Notes: a model not told the origin generated them from the letters alone. Shown: positions 12,590-63,896, numbered from the stretch's first letter. The stretch is 64,000 nt of DNA from Owenia fusiformis (GCA_903813345.2 CAIIXF020000009.1:622001-686000), one strand, 5' to 3'. Translations and numbers: made by a program.

Positions 12590-13940
12590 ATCATGAATTC
12601 CAGCGTGACGGAATCACACATTTGACGAAAAAACGACATTTAAAAGGCCATCTGTCAAATATACAGGGGTTTCTTGATCTTATATAGGATCTTCTAGAAA
12701 CAGAGTTGTTTTGTGTGTCTATAAAAAATGTCAATATAAATGTGCGTTAACATTGTTTTTATTGTTACAGGTTTTTTTCTCCTCCGTGACGGAATCACTT
12801 GTAGTTTTTCACAAAATGTCCCCTACTACCATCATCTTTCATTTCCTGCTCATTTTGACCTATTGGAGTGCTCGTTTTGACTTAATTCTATCGTTAAGAC
12901 AATAGTTCAACGAAATAAACCCATTCATGTGTTTTACAATGTTCTGACACTGTAATGTTGAAATCATTATGCCGTTACGGAATCACAATTTTAAGCGTGA
13001 TGGAATCACGAGACGAAAATTAATAAAAAGAAGTTGACTTTGAACCGTGTAGGAAATATCACGATTAACATTTTGTGCAATGATAAACTATTCAATGGAA
13101 TATCATCATCGAATATATCGTCGTGTAGGTCGTACGGCATCAGGAACCATAACACTCTTTTGAATTCCCCTGTCAAAAGTGACATTGTTAAAATCAATGG
13201 GAATTTAGGTGATTCCGAATCTAGAAAATTGCTCAACTGAAGCTGGCAATTAAGATAGGTTGAAAAAAACTTAGCTAACATTTAATTGATACTGCAATAT
13301 CAGCAAGGCGACTAAAACAAAAATATATCATCAATTAGGGTGGTGGACCAATTGAACTCACCTTTTAGATCAAATATAATCCAAGTTGAAGGACTTGTTA
13401 CATTATATTATTAAAAGGACAATTTAATTCTGGAGTTACTTGAGAAACTTCAGTTTTGTATGATATAATTTTACAGATTTACAGCCAATTGTTAGTAGGT
13501 GGTACGGCCACCACTTGCTGGATGGATATGATTACAATGAGGATCCGAAGAAAGGTTCAGCATTGCGTAAACCTTTAAGCATTTTCCGCATATTCTTAAG
13601 AAATACATCCTTACTGTGTCCATTTTCAAGAGGCCCCCTATCCATCAGTTCTCCTACCCTGTCTTTCACAATTGAACAGGGTAGTTGAGATCTGGGCTAT
13701 TTCCTACATATTAATCATTTCCAAGATTTGACCTTAAACCAGTAAAAAAGTAGCAAACAAAGTAATGAAGTAGCAAACTTCAAAACAATGAAGCTTTTTT
13801 AATTTTAAGTTTTATGAAATGCAATTTGATGAGTAACTCCAAAATTAAATTATCTTTCAAATGAGATACAACACGCCATGTAACATTAAGGAGTTTTTGC
13901 TGTGGAGGGGGGTGCCGTTGTTTTTTGACATCTTATGTTG
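12590..13940. mobile_element. Unit-1-specific insertion (~1.35 kb)
   Basis: Unit 2 runs continuously across this site (about 30980-31000). The insert has four same-direction copies of a GTGAYGGAATCAC-type motif (about 12602, 12785, 12974, 12993) and, at 13414-13858, inverted arms (CAATTTAATTCTGGAGTTAC against GTAACTCCAAAATTAAATTA) that look like a separate MITE. No coding region. Confidence 0.6.
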
Positions 13941-14191
13941 ATGTTTATATATAAATCCTATAACTACTGATATACACTGTATGCACATCTAAATCAATTC
14001 TTGACAAAATCAACGAAAATATTATATCCACAACAAGAAAATATGTGCTTTGATTTATTCTAGTAATAGCTGATGTGTGTTCTTAAATTGATGAATTATG
14101 TTTTATATTAAATGTATGTCTGTGTTGAATGAAGTAATTCAAGTTCTGTGTTTTATATTATTCACTTCAATGTTCTGCTAATGTTAGACAT

Positions 14192-15634
14192 TTACCATCT
14201 GGTGATAGTGAGATGTGTCCTTGTGCCATCCTCATGCTGCCAATCTAGGTTCACGCGTAGCTTTCCCTGTGACAATGCATCCCTCACATGTTTGACTGAG
14301 TCTAACAAGGATTGTAATAAAATATCACCACTTGAAACATTGTTTGGGAAGTCATCATCAAGTAGTTTCTGCCACCATTGTGTGCCACTGCTGTGTTTGA
14401 CATGTTTCAACATCCACAGTAGTACAGTCAGTTCTACACTGTTGACATAACCATTGAAAACCCACACCTTCCTATCAGGGTAATATGTATCTGGTAGAAA
14501 AATGAATAAACTTAGCACTCTGTATTGATCTGAATCATTGCCACCTGTTTTAAATTGATTGAATATGTATTCTACTACATCTTCAAAACATTTTCCTATA
14601 TTTAAGTCAGATCCTGTGCAACGTTTTTGATGATTCATGATGAGGAGTTTGTATGAGTAGGATGAGAGGAGACCAGCATATGAGCGCTCATGGTAGATAT
14701 ACCAGTGGATCCTGTTATACAGATGTGAAATGTATTTCAATACAAGGAAAAGCTGTTTATGGTGTCCAGTAGGATTGTGTAACTGGTGATCAGGGGCTTG
14801 ATGTTGAGGCTCCACTATTGATTCAGTCCAGTGGATATACTTAGGACACTTACCACAATTTGAATCTATAGGTACCAATACAGATCCCTGTGTTCCCTGT
14901 ACACAGAAACAGAGATCTATGTCTGTGGTGCCTAATGGTCCCCCCACCCTTAGCCACACACTAGGGCCATGTAGATATTCATGCATGGAGAATTTCCCTA
15001 GTGTGTAGCTAGGGTGCTGTTCCTTCTTATGATGTCTCTTGCCAATATAGTGTGAACCATGAATGTTCTCTAGGTAGGTGTGCATTGCAGTATGGAGAAT
15101 GTATCTTATATCTGTTGTCAACCAATAGACATCACCAGGAGGACCAGGTGAGGAAAGAATTTGTAATTCGGCACCCCAATATCTTGAATCTGGGAGAGCA
15201 AGTAGTTGTTGCTGCACTTGTCCAGGGTGAATATTAACAACTCCATATCCCTTTCCTGCCCATTCACAGCCATCTATTACATCACACATTTCAACTGAGG
15301 CATCATCAGAGAGAGATAATGGATTTAGAAAGTCATACTCTGTTGGACTGACAATCTTTGTTTTTTCAAAATAACTGCCTCTTGGGATTGGATCCTTGGT
15401 CTTGAATAGTTTATTGTATTCCCCAAAACCTGAACATATTGACCTGACAAAGTCAGTAACGTATTTTGTATGATGTTCTAGCTCTGCCTCTGTGTATTTG
15501 TTTAAAATGTCCACTTTCGCAGCTGTGAGATTAACAAATTCTGTCAGTTGTACATTATCTGGATGAGTTGCTTTGCAATTTCCAAAACACAAACAGCATC
15601 TAATTGTATCGAACATTGCTCTTGCCATTGCCAT
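14192..15634 (-). CDS. cGAS-like / Mab-21 family nucleotidyltransferase, copy 1
   Basis: 480 residues in one exon. Nucleotidyltransferase core: helix region, then IPRGSY (Gly86-Ser87), then EYD (Glu99 and Asp101, the paired metal-binding acids), then TTDIDLCF with the third acid at Asp240. A C-terminal helical Mab-21-type lobe follows (HKQLFLVLKYISHLY, about 290-305). This is the layout of cGAS-like receptors, which make cyclic dinucleotides on sensing foreign nucleic acid; with all three acids present I infer catalytic competence. The ligand and product cannot be read from sequence. A CGKC...HW cluster (about 260-269) may or may not bind zinc. It lies inside a GDH intron on the same strand. 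The start is chosen at MAMARAM because copy 2 starts equivalently (MTMARAI). A non-sensing Mab-21 relative is the alternative. Confidence 0.82.
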   Translation of the reverse strand: MAMARAMFDTIRCCLCFGNCKATHPDNVQLTEFVNLTAAKVDILNKYTEAELEHHTKYVTDFVRSICSGFGEYNKLFKTKDPIPRGSYFEKTKIVSPTEYDFLNPLSLSDDASVEMCDVIDGCEWAGKGYGVVNIHPGQVQQQLLALPDSRYWGAELQILSSPGPPGDVYWLTTDIRYILHTAMHTYLENIHGSHYIGKRHHKKEQHPSYTLGKFSMHEYLHGPSVWLRVGGPLGTTDIDLCFCVQGTQGSVLVPIDSNCGKCPKYIHWTESIVEPQHQAPDHQLHNPTGHHKQLFLVLKYISHLYNRIHWYIYHERSYAGLLSSYSYKLLIMNHQKRCTGSDLNIGKCFEDVVEYIFNQFKTGGNDSDQYRVLSLFIFLPDTYYPDRKVWVFNGYVNSVELTVLLWMLKHVKHSSGTQWWQKLLDDDFPNNVSSGDILLQSLLDSVKHVRDALSQGKLRVNLDWQHEDGTRTHLTITRW

Positions 15635-16299
15635 TTTGTCTAATAGTGAAGCGCTGCATGCAGTTGCGTTTAAACTACTGAAATTGAGCCTTGAGACAGG
15701 TTAACTCACTATAAGTTTAAAATGTAAAAATTCAGTTTAGATAAATAACATAAACTAAAACCTCAAGTAGACTTAGACAAAGTAGATAATTTATTACCCA
15801 AGCTAATTTGATGGCAACACCCTAGTACTTGCAAATTTATTGATGCAATTGACCTTTTTTCTTATAAGGTTTTATTTTCAACCTTTGCATTCATCATACA
15901 TATATTCATTATGGATTGTAAATGTGCTTAGTATAAGTTTGATGGTACCCTTGAATAAAGTAAAACAAAAAACGGCAACTTTGAGCAGCAGACAGGTGTG
16001 ATTTTTGAGAGATTCATACTCAGTCGAAAAGTGTTCATAAATCCCTTATTATGTGTTCTTATAATTTTTTTACACTACAACATCATTTGTTGCGAAGCTC
16101 TATATATGTTTATAAGTAGCCATTTATTATAAAACATTTAGTATAAATGAGTATACTAAATCCATAATATATTGTAAATTTTGTACAGGATGACATATTC
16201 AAATAAAATATTAGATTTTCACAACATGTGACATAATATGTTTTGAGGTATGGACTGTTATCCTGAGGGGTGAATTATCGTTAAAGAAGGAAAATTTCA

Positions 16300-16787
<488 letters not shown>

Positions 16788-17477
16788 GAAAAGAAGGATT
16801 ACAATTCTAGCATTAGTTTTCAAAATAATAACGATAATAAATGATAAAAGGCCATTCGATATGGTGAAATTCAGCACAGGTTGGACAGAATATCGTACAA
16901 AGCACACATTGAAGAATTTCACCATCATTATTTATTCTGATTCAAAAATAAAAAATGAAAGTATTGTTCAGAAAATTGGGGATTGAGGTTCATGAAATAA
17001 ACAACTTGCTATTATTTTCGCATTCCCAGATGTGACGTCACAATAAAACATAATACATAGATTCACTGATGCCGTTTGCATAATGAATGGTTGTTCATCT
17101 ATTGAGAGTTAAAGAACAGCTATGCTGCATTTTGATTGGATGAGAGATTCTGGTATAGCATGGTCATGTTTCAATATGCGTTATAAAGTTGAACATTATG
17201 TTGTTGTTGATTTATTAGATTAGCTACATACAATAAAAATAGAAAAACTGCATACGATAGACAATACGATACCAAAAAGTATTTGATTTGAAAGATGATG
17301 TGCTTTTCTATTAAAATATCATATAAGGACAACATTGTAAACTGGCGATCTTTTGAAAAACCATTGTGAACTGGTTACTGATAGAGATTTAAATAAGTGA
17401 TCATAATTGGTGAATCACAAAATTAAAGCGGACATCGAATTCAAACAATTTACAGTAAATATAAGTAAAGAACTTAC

Positions 17478-17558
17478 TGGAATAACGAGAACTTCATTCT
17501 CTATGAATATTTTATCTGCTGCAATTGTGGTGGGACCATTGGCGCCCTCTGCTATGAT
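17478..17558 (-). CDS. GLUD1: GDH exon G', unit 1
   Basis: 81 bp, phase 0-0, donor GTAAGT. It encodes IIAEGANGPTTIAADKIFIE and NEVLVIP; AEGANGPTT is a signature of the GDH nucleotide-binding domain. Protein identical to exon G. Confidence 0.95.
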
Positions 17559-17789
17559 CTAAAGTGAAAAACATAGATATTACTACATATGTAAAATAAT
17601 TCCATGGGTACAAAAACAATTCCACACACTTATTTCAAATTAAGAAACATCTGGGTATCAACATATATGTTGACGCCAATCCCCAAAAAATAGTGCCTGT
17701 AACAATATGTCACCTCTTCTTTTCTGTGACATTCAAAGTTCTTTGTAGTGTTTATCAAAGAATAATACAGAATGTTATAAAAGGTCTAC

Positions 17790-17927
17790 CTTAGCTTGGA
17801 CTTTGTGTGCGTTGGCACCTGTCAGTTGTTTCTCGCTGGCAGCAGGTACTAGGATGTCACATTTGGAGAACAGCAAGTCCCCGTCATACTCTTCTGTTCC
17901 TGGGAAACCTCGACACGTGCCATTTTC
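17790..17927 (-). CDS. GLUD1: GDH exon F', unit 1
   Basis: 138 bp, phase 0-0. It begins ENGTCRGFPG and contains CDILVPAASEKQLT (conserved in GDH). It carries the only two amino-acid differences I found between the units: GTEEY here against GAEEY, and LTGAN here against LTAAN in exon F. The acceptor is TTAAG rather than TTTAG in unit 2. Confidence 0.93.
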
Positions 17928-17939
17928 CTTAAATTCAAT

Positions 17940-18160
17940 TTTCCCAATGTTTATTATAACAGGGATCAGTACTCACAAGTAGACAGGAAATAGTAACATA
18001 AATCAATAAAGGACGGACCAACGGACGGACGGACGGACGCCTGGTCGATCCCATAGGCTCACTATGTGAGCCAAAAACACTAAATAAATACAAGATTATT
18101 ATATGTTTAGGTACAATAAAAGTACAATAAAGGTACAATAAAGGAATTATACTGGACAAC
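17940..18160. repeat. Unit-1-specific insert with GGAC microsatellite
   Basis: GGACGGACGGACGGACGCC at about 18021-18040, followed by ATAGGCTCACTATGTGAGCC, is absent from the same intron of unit 2 (about 45580-45610). Confidence 0.6.
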
Positions 18161-18218
18161 AGGATGATAAAGAGAATGATGTCAACATATCATCTAAAAC
18201 TTCATTACATATGCTTAC

Positions 18219-18356
18219 AATTTTGTAGTTTTCAAGTTCCTTTGGGTCAATGCCTTCTGGGTTGTACAGCTGGCAGTCAATCTCTTTGATTCCAATGACG
18301 CGGCAACCAGCACGATGCAAATATCGCATGGTGTGAAGACCTACATTACCAAATCC
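18219..18356 (-). CDS. GLUD1: GDH exon E', unit 1
   Basis: 138 bp, phase 0-0, acceptor TTTTAG, donor GTAAGC. It begins [17 protein letters not shown]: Rossmann glycine motif GFGNVG plus both arginines equivalent to bovine Arg261 and Arg265 of the GTP site. It differs from exon E by three silent changes. It is the 5'-most GDH exon of unit 1; no upstream GDH exon exists between here and unit 2. Confidence 0.95.
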
Positions 18357-19589
18357 CTAAAAAGAAAAAATAGACGGTAACTATTGTTGATACACCCGGG
18401 ACAAAAATTTGGTACTCTTATGGTATAACATGTTATAAGCTGGACACTGGTTTATTTGAATCTTCAAAGAATTTGTTGAGTGGTAAAATAGCGAGATTAT
18501 TTTTTTTTCGATTTTATAAACACATACAGATGTGTAGAATGTGTACGTGTAGTTATGTGATGAAAGATTCCAAGTATACTGCAGTATTTTTGCAAGAGAA
18601 AGAACTAGTAGTATTATATATCATTTGCAACTCCAAGTGATGTATAAATGGTATACGGTTATGACTGGTGCATATTTCTGCCTGTCAAGAATACATTTGA
18701 ATCAACAGCTTTAAAACCAGTCCTCATCAGATCTTTCTTAACTGATGCAAATTCTTAATTTATCAATTTTCATTGCATGAAAGAATACTTCTTTGAAAAC
18801 CTCATTGGACTTCATCAAAAGTAAAATTGAGACAAATGGCGTAAATCACCAGTTTTGAACCATCGTAAAATGGGAATAAGCATTTAGATAAATGGCAGGT
18901 CTAAAAATTACTGACTATTAATGAACAAGTGAGTGATTCTATAGTCATGTGAGCCAAAAAGTAACGGGCCCCCACACACACAGTGATATATGAGCCTCGC
19001 CATAAGAAAACCAGCCTTATCACAAAAATTTAAATTGTGCTACAGAGCCAAAAATGTGCCCAAGATTAAGAGGAAAATGTGCTCATCTTTTTGGTCTATA
19101 TCTTCAAGGAAAATTTTTCAAGACACAAGCCATGGCTCATTTGAAAGGTCTCTTTGTGCTTTTCCAGAAAAACAAAAAATCAAAACATTGAAAAAATCTT
19201 TGATAAGACCCTTTTTCCTGTGGCCTGGCTCATATATCTGACTTTTTTACTGAAAAATTCAAAATCAGAAGTTGGCACTAGTCTACTCTTGCATCTGTAA
19301 AAGGGCAAGTTAATGAACAGTTTTTCTTAAGTTTTGATGACAAGCTTCATGAATGAAGGAGCATCCAAAAGACACGGTCGCTCTGGTAGGAGACAATCGG
19401 ACATTATTATGCCTGGCTTCCGGTAAACCACAACCAAACAAATATGAATGGTACGTAAGTTCGTCATATATGCAGAGATAAGCGCATAGATCTGACACAA
19501 ATATTCATTAGAAGAACTTTAAGAAATAAGGTGTCCGTGAAGGCCCTACTACAGTATGTTAACTATATATTGAATCAACAGATGATGGT
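18357..19589. other. Unit 1 right edge and spacer between units
   Basis: 18357-19351 matches 45860-46578 of unit 2. 19352 to about 19545 has no match in the window, and 19546-19589 loosely resembles 5370-5414. No gene seen. Confidence 0.5.
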
Positions 19590-20479
19590 ATTGATTAAAC
19601 GAGATTATGATAAGAGGTATTGTCATTTCACCAAATAACACTGAACAAGGCATTAACATGACAAAATGTCACCACCTAGTTGCTCACAATATTATGAGTT
19701 CAATCTTAAGTCAAATGAGAGCGAGTTGTTTGTAGAATGAATCGGGGGATTTTTTTCATGAATTTCGCTTATGTTTTTCATCAAAAAAAACATCAATACA
19801 CTTTAAAACATTTTGTTTACTTTAAGATTACACCATGTAATCCAAAAATATTTTTCTCATTTTCAAAGATAATCCATGGATTAACACCCAGGTATTTTTA
19901 TTTTTCAAACTTCAGAGGGCTGGGAATCAATGATGCTCAACGCTTTTGAATACGATAAATGCTGTTTTAAATAGGTTTTACGTATGCCAATAATTTCTCA
20001 AATTATGTAAGCTGAATGCATTCCTTAATCCCTAGAATGCCTATCATATAACATTCTTTTGTCTTGGCCACTTAATATGTTTTGTTGCTGTCTGATCATC
20101 AAATCAAATTGTTGTTATTTAAAGATGTCAGTCAAATCTGGTGAAACAGCACAACATTAGCCTATATAGCACAAGTACATATTATGTAACTCATCCATAA
20201 TATTTCATGCATCAGGTATTAAGGCTTAGGGGATTAACTTTTACACATAAACTGAACTGACAGATGTGTATGCTTACATGTACAACTTCCAGGATTGTAA
20301 GAATTCAAAACTTGTTGATAGCCATATTTTCCTGAATGTGACATCGAGATATTATGGCATTTATGAGTGGTAAAACATGAAAAAAAGCATTTTCATTTAA
20401 AATTAGCATTTGATTTGAATTGATGCCAAGAAATGTATTAGTTAACTGTTTCCGTTTTACATCCATTGCAGTTGGCTAC

Positions 20480-20633
20480 ATTATAAGACAAGGTATTCAC
20501 ATGCAAAATGTCAACACCTGCCATTTGTTACAGACACCAACTGCCAAATGATAAACACCAACCACTGAATACCATCCACAAAAAGGTTTGAGACCATAAC
20601 AATATGTCACCACTTGTGGTGGTGACATAAAAA
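20480..20633. mobile_element. Short deletion derivative of the 5475-7692 repeat family
   Basis: It starts ACAAGGTATTCACATGCAAA and ends with GTTACAGACACCAACTGCC and the hairpin TCACCACTTGTGGTGGTGA, matching both ends of the longer repeat but lacking its interior. Confidence 0.55.
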
Positions 20634-21388
20634 TGATCATGGAAAATTGTATTTTTTTGAAAAAGTAGGAACTTCTGAGGTTATTAGAAAATTGGAAGAC
20701 AATGAAGGATTCTGGCTTTAAGATATTAGGGTTATAATTTGCAATGAAACCAGAACAAAACATTCTTTTTCTCAAATATCACAGTGTATATTCAAATCAC
20801 AAATACGATATCATACAATTACAATAATTTATGTCTTATAAATAAGTACTGCCTTTCCATCCATAATTGATGTAGATGAAGATTGTGTTTCCATTTTGAT
20901 TTATGAACAACATTCATGGTTTTATTTATTATGTTCATTATAATGTACAATGTGATTGATAATCAATTCACACATAGCTAGGTCTGAATATTAAACTCCA
21001 GCCAAATAGAGCCAGCACAATATTTCAACCTTTGTAACCCTTGCAAAAAGATTTTCTTGCAATAAAAATGTGAAAATAATAATTGATAATTATCACATTA
21101 TTGTTATTATTTCATCCACTCATGTTATTTGTCCTGGACTTTGCACTTTTGTGCAGCTACACTCAAGACATCCTTAGTGCAATCATTCTACAACTCATTA
21201 AGCCATGGCATTAAATCCTTTTCATGCAATATGTGATATAAGACAGTTCCAAGGGGGAAAAATCCCATGAAACATATTCCAGACAAGACTTGAAATCATC
21301 TTTTCCCAAAATGGCATTTCCTACCGGAATATCAACAAAGAATCTCAATAATTAATGTTTTCGCAAATACCTATGACACAAACAGGGT

Positions 21389-21942
21389 GAGCCAAAAAAG
21401 GTTATCCAAACAAATGTTAATAACTTGATCATACAGCTTGAATTTAAGGTCATATTTAGCACAATTAAACCTTAGTCAATGTTCCTTTATTCTACCTAGT
21501 TCCATTGGTCTATTACAAATGGTCAGGATCTCCTGTCCATTTTACAAAACATTCTCAAAATGCCAGTTTTGTCTCTGGAGCCAAACTTTAATACATCGGG
21601 TGAAATTATTCAAACTACACCCTCACAGATATCATGTGTAATGAGTCGCATCTTCCTTCGAATCTCTTGTATGAACTCTCTGATGCTTTTAGACTTTTGA
21701 GAATGGATATTTTCTTTTAAATAGCCCCAAAGTTTGAGGGTTCATATTATGTGAGTTTGGTATGTTTCGGCAATTGCAGCATGTTTTGTAGAATTGTGAC
21801 CATTTGTAATAGACCAATGTAACTAAGTAAAATGAAAGAACATTGAACAAGGTTTAATTGTGCCACATATGACTTAAACCCATGTTGGATTACTGAGTTA
21901 TTAACATTTGTTTGGGTAACGCTTTATGGGCTCACCCTACAT
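21389..21942. mobile_element. ~555-bp mariner-like MITE with ~180-bp arms
   Basis: GGGTGAGCC at the left is inverted as GGCTCACCC at the right. Inner text CATTGGTCTATTACAAATGG appears on the + strand near 21504 and inverted near 21805. Lies inside the 3.2-kb element. Confidence 0.8.
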
Positions 21943-22905
21943 ATACGATCAATATCACCATCTAATTAGTTGTGTTAGTTAATTTGTCTTTGGACAATGT
22001 GTCATGATTTAATATGAGATATAAAATCTCAAATCTGGTGTTACCACACTGTTTACGTACATGAACAGATCATAATTTGTTGCTATAGTATAGTGTAATG
22101 AAAATAGCTTAGGGTAAGCCAATCTGATTTTAAGGTAGATATGTATAGTGTAATGAAAATAGCTTAGGGTACTTGTAAGCCAATCTGATTTGAAGGTAGA
22201 TATGTCTCGATATTTTTCACTAATTTTCATGATTATAAATACCGATAATCATTGAAAGGGACAATATTTTCACATTTGTAATTGTATGTGTATGCATGGT
22301 CCATGGTGTATGTTACCATAATTCTTTATATCCACTTAAAATGTCAAAAATATTGCCCAATTTATAATTCTCAGATAATTTATTCATCACCAAAATTAGT
22401 AAAAATTATCAACATGCAGAACTACCTTAATCTATATAGCATCCACACTGACATCTTTACAGAATCATATATAATTTTTGAATATAAACTAACTCAACCC
22501 AATAAGGCGAGTACTAAAGAATTTACTTACCTGCCATCTAAAAATCTGCTTGGAACTACCATTGGATTCCTCCAAGAGAATATTCTAGGGATTATGGAAT
22601 GCATTCAGCTTACAAAATTTGAGAAATTATTGGCATACGTAAAACCTATTTAAAACAGCATTTATCGTATTCAAAAGCGTTGAGCATCAATGATTCCCAG
22701 CCCTCTGAAGTTTGAAAAATAAAAATACCTGGGTGTTAATCCATGGATTATCTTTGAAAATGAGAAATATATTTTTGGATTACATGGTGTAATCTTAAAG
22801 TAAAGAAAATGTTTTAAAGTGTATTGATGTTTTTTTGATGAAAAACATAAGCGAAATTCATGAAAAAAATCCCCCGATTCATTCTACAAACAACTCGCTC
22901 TCCTT

Positions 22906-23625
22906 TGAATTTCTGAGAACTTGTAGATGATTTTGAAAAAATAAATTGGTCAATTTGAAGCAAGTTGAAAAAGACCTTTTTTGACCCTGAGAAGGTCATT
23001 GAAGGTTAAATCTCAAATCTAAAGTCAGATTTGAACTTCTGAGAACTTGTAGATGATTTTGAAAAAATATTGGTCAATTTGAAGCAAGGTGAAAAAAGAG
23101 AATGTCATTGAAGGTCAAATCTTTGAGACCTTGAGAATGTCATTGAAGGTCAAATCTATAGTCAGATTTGAACTATTGAGAACTTGTAGATGATTTTGAA
23201 AAAAATTGTTCAATTTGAAGCAAGTTGAAAAAATACCTTTTTGACCTTTTTTGACCTTGATAAGGTCAATGAAGGTTAAATCTCAAATCTAAAGTCAGAT
23301 TTTAACTTCTGATAACTTGTAGATGATTTTGAAACAAATTGGACAATTTGAAGCAAGTTGAAAAAAGACCTTTTTTTACCTTCAAAAGGTCATTGAAGGT
23401 CAAATCTTAAATATAAAGTCAGATTTGAACTTCTGAAAACATGTAGGTGATTTAAAAAAAATTGAAGTCAGTCCAAACAGTATTTGTTAAGTTATAAGAA
23501 GTTGTAAGAATTTGTTACAGACGCCGATCGCCAACCGCCAACCACCAACCGCCAACCGTCATCCGCCGTAAAAAACGGAGACCACCACCATTTTCCACTT
23601 TTTGGTGGTGACATAAAACGAACTC
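22906..23625. repeat. Unit 2 copy of the AGTCAGATTTGAA repeat block
   Basis: Corresponds to 7040-7692 of unit 1. Several degenerate units of about 130-150 bp with TTGAAGCAAGTTGAAAAA, ending in a CGCCAACCACCAACCGCC run and the TGGTGGTGACAT end. Confidence 0.6.
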
Positions 23626-26367
23626 TCTTTCACATTTAAAACAGTTTACGTTCTTATAATCCATAATCCCACCTGTTATTCCCAAAAAGTTCAATCGTTT
23701 TGACTTGAGGAAAATACTTTTAAGAAGAAATTTCAAGAAGTTTGAGCCAGTAGAATTCAAATGGAAACATCAGCTTTATGCAGGTTAATACACGGAAATA
23801 AGCATTTTAACTAAATTATGTTTCTGTTTTCATGCACGAATGTTGCCCGAGCCTTGGATGTATCACAATATCCGATATAAATCCTCATTCGATCCACGTT
23901 AAACCCCCTTGGAACAATTTGGATTCCATGCGAGCCCTACGTACCGAGTGCTCTTAATGTAACGCTCATGGGCAATAAATTGGATGTCGTTGCGTTTAAT
24001 CTCAAACAGTAATATTTTTTATAATTTACAACATATAATGCATTTGTACTGAATATCAGTTCGTTTCCCTTTTAAAACACCCATGTACAGTAATACCTCC
24101 TGTGTTAGTGAACCCATCTCTACAACAGTGAGCATTTTTATTTCGCGAAACCTTTTTTCCCACATTGACCCCGATGTAAATTGCATTCCTATTGTGCACA
24201 ATTCATCCTATAAAAAGTGAACTCTAAATCTTGGCATAATTGAAATATCCTGTGCATAGGGATCATTAAACCATATATATGATTTCTCGCGACTTTGAGA
24301 GCTTCCTTTTGAGGGCTAAATACTTTATGTCACCTGTCATTGGGGCTTTTATAGTAATTATAATTCTTAATAAGCCTCTCAAGAAAATGTTCAATATACA
24401 TAAGTTTTACTATACGCTCAAGCAGGTGGCTCTCATTACGAACATCTCTAGTAAACCCCAACGACATTTTAAACGACCACATGGACACCAGTAGAGCATA
24501 CCTATGCCTCAGTCACATTTGATCTACGGCAACCGTATGGCGGACGTAGATTCCCTAAATCAAGAGAAATATGCAGCAATATAGGGATAATCAGTATGAC
24601 GATTTTCTATTTCGATTTTGTGAAGCTATGGCCGCCGTAGAGCAAATAAGACTTACGCTGGTGGGCCCCTAATTATGGTTCACACAAAACAGTCAACTAA
24701 TATCTTGGCATTTTCATTTTATTTCATATCTTTAGTAATAATGTACAATAACCAGACATTGTAACATGATTGTATAATGAGAGAGTATGAGATATGATAT
24801 GCTGGTAAACTAGATAACACTATATCCTAACAACCTCCATTGTATAGCCCATGGGGTGTTATTTGGTACTGTTTACATTATGGATCTGGAGAAGTTACAC
24901 AATCAAATAATGATAAATACTACTCATTCGGCATTCTTTACATTACTTATTAATATAACAGACACGTGAAATATTTTGTTGTGCACTGTGTATTATATTG
25001 TGATATAACACGATTTCTGATGTAGAATAGATAAAAAAGATCAAGTTCACCAGTGCAAATCTGCAACGAACTCTGGGGTATCTATTTTTCATAAGAATAG
25101 ATTACTTTAATATTCACAATTTTTGAGATGTCAACATAATACATAATATCTGATTTGTGAAAAACAATACATCATAACAGCACACTCAATTGGCAAGTAC
25201 TTTTCAGATTTTTAAGACACAAAAATAAATATATGATAAGTGTTAAAACAAGTATTAATCATAATAACAATTGCTACATTAAATAGCAAGTGACACTTTT
25301 ATGTTGGCAATTTATTGTTACTTTTATGAACATTTAAAACTGTGCAATGTATGACAATATGTACAATAAATATCCGGTACACTGTTGTGACAGTTTGAAC
25401 ACAAAAAACCCTGTCAAAATGAAAACTTAGAAGACACTTCATCCAACTATATCCTTTTATAGTCTATGAGGTATTCTGAAATATTTTGTAACTTGCATTG
25501 AGACTTGATATGATATCAATAAAACTTCTCTTCCCCTTTTGTGACACAAAACATAGAAAATAAAGTTTATTTCAGCTGGTCCCAACTGTGTTGGCTTTAA
25601 AAAGGTTTTGGCTTATTTCAAATAGGCAGGGAAAGCTACACGTTTTAAGAGAACTTGTACATGAACAGATAATATTATAACCATCTCAATTGATTTTTCA
25701 ATTAAGAAGTACATACTATGAAGGGAAAACTAATTCCTAAAAGGACCATAATTCTACAAGTTCACATATAAGTTTTCTTAAAAAAACATGTAGCTTAACC
25801 ATCCCCCTAGAATCATATTCACTCATAATCAACCTTCAGAGAATCTGACGATTCTTACATTTGGCTTAGTACAATGACATCGAAAGGATTGGCAATGATA
25901 ACATTGGCTTTGTGGTCAAGTTCTATTTTGGCATTGAATAAGACAGATTCAGTATTGGTCAACAGATGTCATTTTTTAATTTTTGATTCTTTTAATATCC
26001 TGACTGAAAAAGAACAATATTTCAATTTCGACTATAATTTACTCCATTCGTACATTTAATACACTAGCAGTATAAAAGACATGTTCACATGGCCATGGAG
26101 AAACATAATTGTCCATCATTTTGACTTCACGGTTTTACTTACATACTTGATCTAATAATACGCCAACAAGTAACAATTCCTGTTTTCAAGGTATTTTGCT
26201 TAAGGTAGGTTGAGAACAACAAATAATTTCATTAATTAACCTATTACATGTAGGTTTGCATAGAGATAAACAACACACTCGATCCACCTTAATTTAAATT
26301 TCTTCATAGCTAGGTCAACATAAGTCCCCAAACTGCACAAAATAAATATTTCCTAAAGTCTCTTTAT
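23626..26367. other. 3' flank/UTR side of GDH unit 2, no gene seen
   Basis: Aligns with 7693-10444. On the - strand an AAATAAAG string overlaps the stop codon of exon K (about 26362-26370); unit 1 has AAATATAG there. Whether it acts as a poly(A) signal is not decidable from sequence. Confidence 0.4.

Positions 26368-63896
<37,529 letters not shown>

Larger units (their letters stand above)
19717..22902. mobile_element. 3.2-kb DNA element with ~330-bp TIRs
   Basis: GAGAGCGAGTTGTTTGTAGA at 19717 is inverted at 22902, and the arms align to about 20046 and 22573. Unit 1 has a nearly uninterrupted site near 5540-5550 (CTTAAGTCAGATTTGAATTT). No transposase is visible; the interior holds two smaller elements. 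The target duplication could not be fixed because TCAAA at the left and TTTGA at the right extend the inverted repeat. Confidence 0.85.

Noticed and set aside
22282-22653. 123-codon ORF on the + strand
   Set aside because: Runs from the element interior into its right TIR; no recognisable motif and no splice context.
19352-26367. A separate promoter and 5' exons for a second complete GDH gene
   Set aside because: No text matching exons A-D was found between the units, so unit 1 cannot encode a whole enzyme alone.
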